From Bacillota bacterium (GTDB lineage Bacteria > Bacillota > Clostridia > Lachnospirales > Lachnospiraceae), in NCBI GenBank assembly GCA_023428885.1, contig JAEYWQ010000238.1:1-6677 (forward strand): a stretch of DNA of 6,677 bases. Direction: 5' to 3'. Below the pieces are notes generated by a model, which did no database searches, was not told the DNA's origin, and saw only the letters and a program-made list of their open reading frames with translations. Both the position numbers and the translations under genes were made by a program. Shown one piece after another: positions 1 through 5,159 of this stretch; within the stretch, counting starts at the first letter, position 1, and the number at the start of each line of letters is the position of its first letter.

Positions 1-2
1 GA

Positions 3-104
3 GGTATTCTTGGATTATCTACTTCACAGTGGATTAGCTTAGCACTTTTACCGCTAGGCTGCCTATTGATTGTTGGAATAGTACGGCCACTGAAAAAGAA
101 CTAG
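3..104 (+). CDS. C-terminal end of a membrane protein, probably a transporter (partial)
   Basis: The frame opening at base 3 is free of stops until TAG at 102-104; the other two forward frames stop within 42 bases. The 33 visible residues read as a polar turn (STSQW), then a hydrophobic stretch rich in L, A, I and V that would span a membrane, then a basic tail ending RPLKKN. This is the usual look of the last helix of a major facilitator or similar transporter with a cytoplasmic positive tail. It lies upstream of a fucose mutarotase gene on the same strand with no terminator of the usual kind between them, so a sugar (perhaps L-fucose) permease is a reasonable guess, but the fragment is too short to name a family. 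The last seven codons lie inside the tip of the repeat that begins at 85, so the C-terminus may have been rewritten by that repeat. Confidence 0.6.
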   Translation, partial: GILGLSTSQWISLALLPLGCLLIVGIVRPLKKN

Positions 105-128
105 GTTGCGTAAGTACATGGATATCAA
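82..128 (+). repeat. Direct repeat copy 1 (about 47 bp), left end of the hairpin element
   Basis: This stretch matches 387-434 in the same orientation. The first 17 bases (TACGGCCACTGAAAAAG) and the last 14 (TACATGGATATCAA) are identical in both copies, with a partly diverged middle that shares CTAGGT. An inverted, more diverged copy lies at 320-370. The repeat overlaps the stop codon and last codons of the upstream partial gene. Confidence 0.75.
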
Positions 129-367
129 TTCATTTCAATATACGGATTACAAAATTTAGTATTTCTAAGCTTAATAGCAGGAGTGATGAATGAGCACGTG
201 AACGGCTCCAATTCGCATCCATGCTCAGTGGAGCCTTGTTTTGACATCCATGTCAAAACATCACTGACGGTTTATATTAAGCTAAGAAATACTAAAAATT
301 TCTCCATATGTATATTTTCATGAATTGATAGCCATGTAGTGGGTAGGTGGTGACTTTTTCAGTGGCC
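85..367. mobile_element. MITE-like long inverted-repeat element (283 bp, non-coding)
   Basis: The ends are perfect 14-bp terminal inverted repeats: GGCCACTGAAAAAG at 85-98 and its reverse complement at 354-367. The arms continue as an imperfect inverted repeat. Bases 115-133 match the complement of 320-338 at 18 of 19 positions, and 151-175 match the complement of about 277-302 with a few mismatches and small indels. Bases 99-114 and 339-353 do not match. The centre (182-265) folds into two further hairpins. No open reading frame of useful length lies inside, so it cannot encode a transposase. Length, terminal repeats and lack of coding fit a miniature inverted-repeat transposable element mobilised in trans. 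No clear target-site duplication flanks it. It could instead be a structured RNA or an inverted duplication of local sequence; only a genome-wide copy search can decide. Confidence 0.6.
182..265. repeat. Double-hairpin core of the inverted-repeat element
   Basis: Two compact hairpins sit back to back. The first pairs GGCTCCA (204-210) with TGGAGCC (229-235), with an inner GCAT/ATGC stem (215-218 and 221-224) closing on CC. The second is an 11-bp perfect stem, TGTTTTGACAT (237-247) with ATGTCAAAACA (250-260), also closing on CC. AGTGATG (182-188) can pair with CATCACT (259-265) to enclose both, competing with the base of the second hairpin. The structure is seen directly; any function is unknown. 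Confidence 0.65.
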
Positions 368-386
368 TCGGTATTGGCTAAAAATA

Positions 387-434
387 TACGGCCACTGAAA
401 AAGTGCTAGGTAGTGAAAAGTACATGGATATCAA
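387..434 (+). repeat. Direct repeat copy 2: extra end of the hairpin element next to fucU
   Basis: This is a third copy of the element end, lying outside the 85-367 hairpin and only about 20 bases beyond it. It keeps the 14-bp tip (390-403) and the TACATGGATATCAA block (421-434), then runs into the fucU ribosome binding site. Translated in one frame it reads IRPLKKC-stop, close to the IVRPLKKN-stop at the end of the upstream gene, so it also preserves a trace of that gene's 3' end. It could be a remnant of a second element, or the original gene junction left by a duplication. Confidence 0.7.
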
Positions 435-440
435 AAGAAA

Positions 441-446
441 AAGGAG
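441..446 (+). promoter_or_regulatory. Ribosome binding site that fixes the fucU start
   Basis: AAGGAG lies five bases before the ATG at 452. An in-frame GTG at 413 would give 13 more residues, but it lacks a Shine-Dalgarno sequence at the right distance and those residues lie largely within the repeat copy at 387-434. The family's N-terminus also begins at the equivalent of MLKNIP. Confidence 0.8.
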
Positions 447-451
447 TTTTT

Positions 452-877
452 ATGTTAAAGAACATTCCAAAAGTATTATCACCGGAGTTATTAAAAGTAT
501 TGTCTGAGATGGGACATGGAGATGAAATTGTGTTAGGGGATGGGAATTTCCCAGCAGCCAGCATGGCAAAACGGCTTGTGCGTGCGGATGGTATTCCAAT
601 GCCACAGTTATTGGATGCAATTTTAACGGTCTTTCCACTAGATCAATATGATAGCAATCACTTTGTATTAATGGATTTAGTGCCAGGAGATACGGTAAAT
701 CCAGTGATTTGGAAGGAATATGAGCAGATACTTCATAAGCATGAACCAAATTCTTCTATGGAGTTTATTGAACGGTTTTCTTATTATGAGAGAGCAAATA
801 AGGCTTATGCCGTGGTAGCTACAGGAGAAGAAGCACAGTATGCCAATATTATATTAAAAAAGGGTTGCGTACTATAG
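452..877 (+). CDS. fucU: L-fucose mutarotase, RbsD/FucU family
   Basis: This 141-residue cytoplasmic enzyme would interconvert the alpha and beta anomers of L-fucose, so that newly imported or released sugar can enter the isomerase pathway. Family hallmarks are visible in order: SPELLKVLSEMGHGDEI (residues 10-26, with the conserved His22 and Asp24), GDGNFPA (29-35), RADG (44-47), FPLDQY (61-66), PGD (78-80), FSYYERANKAYAVVATGE (109-126) and YANIILKKG (130-138). The Tyr and Asn of the YxN motif near the C-terminus are the residues used by the RbsD/FucU fold. As recalled, NFPA and the IPMPQLL, WKEYEQIL and VVATGE stretches are closer to the animal FUOM type than to E. coli FucU, which has HFPA. 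Full family length, no disruption. It probably shares a transcript with the transporter upstream and ends at the terminator at 904-943. A ribose or other pyranose mutarotase role is the main alternative. Confidence 0.9.
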   Translation: MLKNIPKVLSPELLKVLSEMGHGDEIVLGDGNFPAASMAKRLVRADGIPMPQLLDAILTVFPLDQYDSNHFVLMDLVPGDTVNPVIWKEYEQILHKHEPNSSMEFIERFSYYERANKAYAVVATGEEAQYANIILKKGCVL

Positions 878-880
878 TAG

Positions 881-908
881 CGGAATTATAAAACCGGAAT
901 TATAAAAC
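881..908 (+). repeat. 14-bp perfect tandem duplication
   Basis: CGGAATTATAAAAC occurs twice without a gap (881-894 and 895-908), just after the fucU stop codon. The second copy runs into the 5' side of the terminator stem. It is probably a recent slippage or duplication event, with no clear function. Confidence 0.85.
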
Positions 909-943
909 GTGTTAACACATGAGTTTGTGTTAGCACGTTTTTT
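904..943 (+). terminator. Intrinsic terminator after fucU
   Basis: ACGTGTTAACAC (907-918) pairs over all 12 positions, one being a G-U pair, with GTGTTAGCACGT (927-938) around an 8-base loop. A run of six T follows (938-943). The A run before the stem could let it also act weakly on the other strand. Confidence 0.88.
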
Positions 944-1066
944 GGAAAAGGAAGTAGAAACTTGTAAATTAATGTAACGGTACCAGCATCTAACTATTGA
1001 ACCCCCTACCCCAGTTATGTTAGTCTAAGGGAGCAACATGATAGCAAACAACTAGGAGGTACCAAT

Positions 1067-1912
1067 ATGAGAAAACTCATAGCAATAACAACAAGTACAG
1101 TACTTTTGTCACTATTAGGCGCTACAAGTCTTAATTTTAACCCGGCAACTAAAGTTTATGCAGCAACTATTAACAAGGTTAGTACAAATACAGTAAAGAG
1201 TACAACTAAGGGGAATCCCCTTGTTTATAAGAGCATAAATTTGGCAAACTGTAAGAATCTAAAAGAGGTTGTTCAGAAACTCCGCTCCTGCGGATATACC
1301 AATATAACAACTTCAAATGTTAAGAATAATAAAGCTTTGAAGGGGATTATTGACCAGATAAATAAGAGGGAGTCTACTGAGAGCAAGTCTTCAAATACAG
1401 CAAAGACTACCACTAATAATACTACAAAAAAAGCTACACCAACTGCAACACCAACACCAAACACAACAACGAAAAAAACAACTACCACCACAACAAAACC
1501 AACGACAACAACAAGTACAGCAACGAATACTTCCACAAGTACTTTCGCAACTCAGGTACTTCAGTTGGTGAATAAAGAAAGAGCTAAAGAAGGTTTAGCT
1601 GCATTAACAACAAATAATACACTACAATCAGCAGCGAATGAGAGAGCAAAAGAAACTGTTCAATCCTTCTCACATACTAGACCAAATGGAACTACTGCCT
1701 TTACTGTATTAAAAGAGTTTGGTATCTCTTATAAGGCTGCAGGAGAGAACATTGCATATGGTCAGAAGACACCACAAGAGGTAGTGACAGGCTGGATGAA
1801 CTCACCTGGACATAGAGCTAATATTATGAATGCTAACTTTGGTAAAGTGGGTATCGGTGTATATAAAGCAAGTAATGGTACCATTTACTGGACACAATTA
1901 TTTACGAACTAA
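1067..1912 (+). CDS. Secreted CAP-domain (SCP/PR1, YkwD-like) protein with Thr-rich linker
   Basis: The 281-residue exported protein has three parts. Residues 1 to about 32 form a signal peptide: basic MRK, a hydrophobic core, and a likely cleavage after VYA. Residues about 50-101 form a small domain with two cysteines (62 and 75) that I do not recognise. Residues about 102-158 are a low-complexity linker of Thr, Ser, Asn, Lys and Pro. Residues about 160-281 are a CAP domain, with the likely cavity residues Glu192, His203 (FSHTRPNG), Glu227 (GENIAYG) and His249 (GHRANIM), and the closing YWTQLF strand. Bacterial YkwD-type CAP proteins are exported and often linked to the cell envelope or spores, but their activity is mostly unknown and no reaction should be assumed. 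AGGAGG at 1054-1059 supports the ATG chosen. It has its own terminator, so it is probably a single-gene unit unrelated to its sugar-metabolism neighbours. Confidence 0.88.
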   Translation: MRKLIAITTSTVLLSLLGATSLNFNPATKVYAATINKVSTNTVKSTTKGNPLVYKSINLANCKNLKEVVQKLRSCGYTNITTSNVKNNKALKGIIDQINKRESTESKSSNTAKTTTNNTTKKATPTATPTPNTTTKKTTTTTTKPTTTTSTATNTSTSTFATQVLQLVNKERAKEGLAALTTNNTLQSAANERAKETVQSFSHTRPNGTTAFTVLKEFGISYKAAGENIAYGQKTPQEVVTGWMNSPGHRANIMNANFGKVGIGVYKASNGTIYWTQLFTN

Positions 1913-1957
1913 TCTATTTTATCTCATTCTTTAGATATAAGATCTCAATATAATAGT

Positions 1958-2011
1958 ACACTCCCTTGTTGACGAACATCACATCATGTTTACTAGCAAG
2001 GGAGTGTTTTT
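1958..2011 (+). terminator. Intrinsic terminator after the CAP-domain gene
   Basis: ACACTCCCTTG (1958-1968) pairs perfectly with CAAGGGAGTGT (1997-2007). The 28-base apical region contains a further AACAT/ATGTT stem (1975-1979 with 1986-1990), making a long hairpin. Five T (2007-2011) follow directly. Confidence 0.88.
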
Positions 2012-2098
2012 GCTATTCATATTACTTATTGGCAATGGAAATATTTATAGATAGTATAATAAAATACAAAAAACTGATAAGAATGTAGACCAATGAAA

Positions 2099-2107
2099 TG
2101 ATATAAT
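2099..2107 (+). promoter_or_regulatory. Probable extended -10 promoter for the beta-mannosidase gene
   Basis: TGATATAAT fits the extended -10 form TGnTATAAT exactly. No good -35 box lies 16-18 bases upstream, which extended -10 promoters can tolerate. It would give a leader of about 45 bases before the ATG at 2161. A second TATAAT at 2055-2060 has only a TTGGCA 20 bases upstream and is less convincing. Confidence 0.5.
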
Positions 2108-2160
2108 ATGAGTATCAAGTTTTGTATCTAAAATAAGTACATATGGATTAGGAGAAGAGA

Positions 2161-4794
2161 ATGAATCAGAGGATGCAAAGAGAAGATATCTCCTTAAACG
2201 GAGAATGGAAACTATACTGGTGTGAAATCGGGAAGGGGAAGCTTGAGCAGGCAGTTGCCAATGCAAATACTTCTTGCATAGTTCCAGGAGATGTACATAG
2301 GGCATTAGTCAATCAAGGATTAATCAAAGATCCTCTGATTGATGCTAACAGTAAAGAATGTAGATGGCTAGAAGAACAAGAATTCTGGTATGTGAAAGAG
2401 TTTGATCTGCAGGATCATCAACTAATGGATCAGGTTAAGATTACTTTTGGTGGTTTGGATTTGACCGCTGATATCTGGGTGAATGGACAGCTAGTGGGAA
2501 GTCATAATAATGCTTTTTATGAAGCTTCTTATGATATTACTAACTTGGTACATAGGGGAAATAATGTAATCGTTGTGCGTCTTGATCAAGGTTTGGAAGG
2601 TGTGAAGGATAAACCCATGGAATTGATGGGTAGGATGTGGAACAATGATCAACCATATCGTGTATGGATGCGTAAACCACAGTTTGTGTATGGTTGGGAT
2701 TGGACCATCTGGCTTGCCACCTGCGGAATCACAAAAGATGTAACCGTTTCTTGTTATCGGAATGCTTATATTGAAGATGTTTATGTATATGAAGATAAAG
2801 GCTTAAATCTAAAGGATGGCCAAGCAGTAACCATTCATGCAGATGTAGCTGTAGAGAAGATCGTAGAAGGTAATTATCAGTTAAAGTGTAAGCTGTATGC
2901 TGATAAACGATATGAAGAGAAGAGTGAATTTACATATGTGGGCCTTAAGAGTAAGCCCTTAGCAGAGCAATTAATTTCCTTAGAATCAAAAATCACCAGC
3001 ATTCATTTTGAGTTAGACTCCGTTCAGCTTTGGTGGCCAAATGGCTGTGGAAAGCCATACCTTTATCATGTGGAAATTACCTTAATAGGAGAAGATGGGA
3101 CTATCCTAGATCGTATAGAGCGCTCTCACGGAGTTCGTACCATTAGTATTCGAGAAGAGCAGTTAAACGAAGAAGAACAGGGATTTACATTCGTGCTTAA
3201 TGGAGAGCCGCTCTTTTGCAAAGGAGCTAATTATGTACCTTCTGATTGTCTCTATGGCACCATAACGCCAGAACGTACGAGAAAATTAATTCAATTAGCT
3301 GCAGATAGCCATATGAATATACTTCGTGTATGGGGAGGCGGTATCTATGAAAGTGATACATTTATGACTAGCTGTGATGAGCTAGGAATTATGGTGTGGC
3401 ATGATTTCATGTATGCTTGTGGCTTTTACCCAGACCATGTGGAAGAATTCTATGCTGAACTAAAGAAGGAAGCGATTGCAGCAATCCTTAGATTACGTAA
3501 TCATTCCAGTCTAATAGGTTGGTCAGGAAATAATGAGATTCAAGAGATGTATCATTCTGTCAAACAATGGACGCCTGATCTACCGTGGTATGGAAGAAGA
3601 ATCTATGAAGAACTCTTACCTGAACTTCTTGAAATGTATCAAGCAAATGTGATTTATAGAGAGAGTAGCCCTTATGGTGGAAAGAATCTCCCTTGTGATT
3701 TTGAAATTGGTGACCAGCACGTTTGGCATTTTACACATCGGCCTAATTATGAGCATTATATGGATATCTGGAGATTTACAGACTTTAACTTAAAGTTCTT
3801 AAGTGAGTTTGGTGTGATTGGTGCTATGAGTATGAATTCCATCAATAAGTGTATCGCAAAAGAACATCAACATGTGGATTCTAAGGTTTGGTTACATCAC
3901 TGCAATAGCTCTTCGGAGCATCAGATCCTAAATAAGGTGATGGAAACTTACTTTGGAGATTATCATAAATTTAGCTTAGAGGAGTATGTTTTAAGAAGTC
4001 AGGTACTACAAGCTGAGATTACCCGTCATATCTATGATGAGTTCAGAGCACGCAAGTTTGTATGTTCAGGCCTATTATTCTGGACCTTGGATGACTCCTA
4101 TGGTATTCATAACTGGTCGCTTATTGATTATTATCTGGAAGAAAAGCCAGTGTATTATTATTTGAAACGCTCCCAAGCACCACTAGCAATTGCAATTCGT
4201 GGCTATGATGTTCAGAATTTTGAGGGAATGAAGAATTACCGTGAATACTTCTTAGGGCAACCCAAACCACTAAGTCTTTGGATTATGAACGATAAACTTA
4301 TGGAAGAAGAAGTTGATATGGATTATACTTTAATGACTTTTGATGGCGACATAATCAGAAAAGAATCAGTAAAGGCCGTGGTTGCAGCTAATTCATCTCA
4401 AGAAATATTGTCGGTTAAGCTAGAGGGCTTAATTCAACATCCAGAAAGTACTCTCTTACATGTAACGATCACGAAGGATCAAGAAGTGGTGAATGAGAAT
4501 AGGTACTTATTTGCACCATTCAAAGAGTTGGACTTAGCTTCTGCAAAGGTGATGTGTAGCATCAAAAAGAAAATGCAAGGATTATTTGAAGTTGAACTAA
4601 GTTCAGACCAGTTTGTATGGATGCTACATCTTGCAAAGGAAGATGGGATTATGTATTCTGACAACGATTTTGATTTGATACCAGGTCAGAAAAAGCTAGT
4701 GTTGGTAAAAACAGATGACCATGTAACTTTTGTGCCAGTAATCAGCAGTATCAACCCATCCATACAAGCTCAGGTGAAATATTATGAGTATTAA
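2161..4794 (+). CDS. Beta-mannosidase, glycoside hydrolase family 2 (cytoplasmic)
   Basis: This 877-residue protein would release beta-linked mannose from the non-reducing end of oligosaccharides by the retaining mechanism of GH2. The N-terminal sugar-binding beta-sandwich covers about 8-200 (LNGEWKLYW, VPGDVH, GLDLTADIWVNG), and an Ig-like domain about 201-335. The TIM barrel spans about 340-670 with KGANYVPSD (354-362), RVWGGGIYE (389-397) and WHDFMYACGFYP (413-424). The acid/base is Glu459 in WSGNNE and the likely nucleophile is Glu549 in FLSEFG. C-terminal beta domains run from about 671 to 877. The GANYVPSD, WGGGxYE and GNNE set matches beta-mannosidases better than beta-galactosidases or beta-glucuronidases. 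There is no signal peptide, so substrate must be imported. AGGAG at 2150-2154, six bases before the ATG, supports the start. Length is normal and the frame is intact. The carbohydrate ABC-transporter lipoprotein gene downstream fits an import-then-cleave scheme. Exact substrate (mannan fragments or N-glycan core) cannot be read from sequence. Confidence 0.9.
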   Translation: MNQRMQREDISLNGEWKLYWCEIGKGKLEQAVANANTSCIVPGDVHRALVNQGLIKDPLIDANSKECRWLEEQEFWYVKEFDLQDHQLMDQVKITFGGLDLTADIWVNGQLVGSHNNAFYEASYDITNLVHRGNNVIVVRLDQGLEGVKDKPMELMGRMWNNDQPYRVWMRKPQFVYGWDWTIWLATCGITKDVTVSCYRNAYIEDVYVYEDKGLNLKDGQAVTIHADVAVEKIVEGNYQLKCKLYADKRYEEKSEFTYVGLKSKPLAEQLISLESKITSIHFELDSVQLWWPNGCGKPYLYHVEITLIGEDGTILDRIERSHGVRTISIREEQLNEEEQGFTFVLNGEPLFCKGANYVPSDCLYGTITPERTRKLIQLAADSHMNILRVWGGGIYESDTFMTSCDELGIMVWHDFMYACGFYPDHVEEFYAELKKEAIAAILRLRNHSSLIGWSGNNEIQEMYHSVKQWTPDLPWYGRRIYEELLPELLEMYQANVIYRESSPYGGKNLPCDFEIGDQHVWHFTHRPNYEHYMDIWRFTDFNLKFLSEFGVIGAMSMNSINKCIAKEHQHVDSKVWLHHCNSSSEHQILNKVMETYFGDYHKFSLEEYVLRSQVLQAEITRHIYDEFRARKFVCSGLLFWTLDDSYGIHNWSLIDYYLEEKPVYYYLKRSQAPLAIAIRGYDVQNFEGMKNYREYFLGQPKPLSLWIMNDKLMEEEVDMDYTLMTFDGDIIRKESVKAVVAANSSQEILSVKLEGLIQHPESTLLHVTITKDQEVVNENRYLFAPFKELDLASAKVMCSIKKKMQGLFEVELSSDQFVWMLHLAKEDGIMYSDNDFDLIPGQKKLVLVKTDDHVTFVPVISSINPSIQAQVKYYEY

Positions 4795-4839
4795 GAAGTA
4801 GATGAAAATAAAATAAATAATTGATTGAATTATTAAATT

Positions 4840-4886
4840 AGCTTAATTGGTATTTGTCCTTAAGACTCCAATTAAGCTTATTTTTT
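4840..4886 (+). terminator. Intrinsic terminator after the beta-mannosidase gene
   Basis: AGCTTAATTGG (4840-4850) pairs perfectly with CCAATTAAGCT (4868-4878) around a 17-base loop. TA and then six T (4881-4886) follow. The stem is AT-rich and so only moderately stable, but form and position are right. Confidence 0.82.
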
Positions 4887-4900
4887 ATTATTATGTTTAC

Positions 4901-4925
4901 TTAATTAAATAATTAATTTAATTAA
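4901..4925. repeat. All-AT inverted repeat, possible operator
   Basis: TTAATTAAAT (4901-4910) is the exact reverse complement of ATTTAATTAA (4916-4925), with AATTA between them. It lies about 15 bases beyond the T tract of the preceding terminator and 235 bases before the next gene. It could be a regulator site or just a product of the extreme AT content. Confidence 0.4.
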
Positions 4926-5054
4926 ATTATATATAAGATAAAAGTTAATAAAGAATACCAAAATTGTAGTAACAGCAATTTATACAAAAAAATATGTAGA
5001 CTTTTCATGGAATTTTGGGGAAAAAGAATGTTTTTTTAAGTTACAACAAGATAG

Positions 5055-5063
5055 TGTTATAAA
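5055..5063 (+). promoter_or_regulatory. Candidate extended -10 promoter for the ABC transporter operon
   Basis: TGTTATAAA matches TGnTATAAT except at the last base. The TTTAAG at 5035-5040 is 17 bases upstream but is a poor -35 box. A-tract DNA further upstream could aid polymerase binding. Transcription from here would leave a leader of about 90 bases. This is a weak call from consensus matching only. Confidence 0.3.
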
Positions 5064-5146
5064 TCACAAGATTGAATAATGATTTCATAGAATAATACTT
5101 GTAAAATAATTATTGTCATATATTAGTTAATTTTATATCATTTTAA

Positions 5147-5153
5147 AGGGAGG
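5147..5153 (+). promoter_or_regulatory. Ribosome binding site that selects the second ATG
   Basis: AGGGAGG ends immediately before an ATG at 5154, which leaves no spacer. It sits six bases before the in-frame ATG at 5160, which is the normal distance. The start is therefore placed at 5160, dropping two residues (Met-Phe). Confidence 0.8.
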
Positions 5154-5159
5154 ATGTTT

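Larger units (their letters stand above)
4887..5159 (+). other. AT-rich intergenic region upstream of the solute-binding protein gene
   Basis: No coding frame can be supported here. The stretch is extremely AT-rich, with many A and T tracts (for example 4986-4992 and 5031-5037). It contains an all-AT inverted repeat at 4901-4925 and a possible extended -10 box at 5055-5063. It most likely holds the promoter and control sites for the ABC transporter operon. I saw no riboswitch fold or catabolite-repression (cre) site that I could defend. Confidence 0.6.

Noticed and set aside
450..749. Minus-strand open frame inside fucU
   Set aside because: It overlaps a well-supported mutarotase gene and shows no family motifs or credible start signal.
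971..984. ATGTAACGGTACCA resembling a CcpA (cre) or LacI-family operator
   Set aside because: The central CG spacing does not fit the cre consensus and the two halves are not symmetric outside GGTACC.
1001..1012. C-rich run ACCCCCTACCCC upstream of the CAP gene
   Set aside because: It is unusual in this AT-rich DNA, but I could find no pairing partner or known motif.
1273..1536. Minus-strand open frame rich in Val and Phe
   Set aside because: It is the antisense of the Thr-rich ACA/ACC linker codons of the CAP protein, has no ribosome binding site, and its composition is a direct product of that repeat.
2029..2060. TTGGCA and TATAAT upstream of the beta-mannosidase gene
   Set aside because: The 20-base spacer is too long for a normal promoter; the extended -10 box at 2099-2107 is the better candidate.
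2045..2305. Minus-strand open frame spanning the promoter and start of the beta-mannosidase gene
   Set aside because: It covers the regulatory region and a conserved GH2 N-terminus; there are no recognisable protein features.
4479..4664. Short minus-strand open frame
   Set aside because: It is a shadow within the beta-mannosidase C-terminal domain with no supporting signals.
5113..5141. TTGTCA and TATCAT with a 17-base spacer, a good sigma-A match on paper
   Set aside because: The transcript would start about at the Shine-Dalgarno sequence (5147-5153), leaving no usable ribosome binding site.
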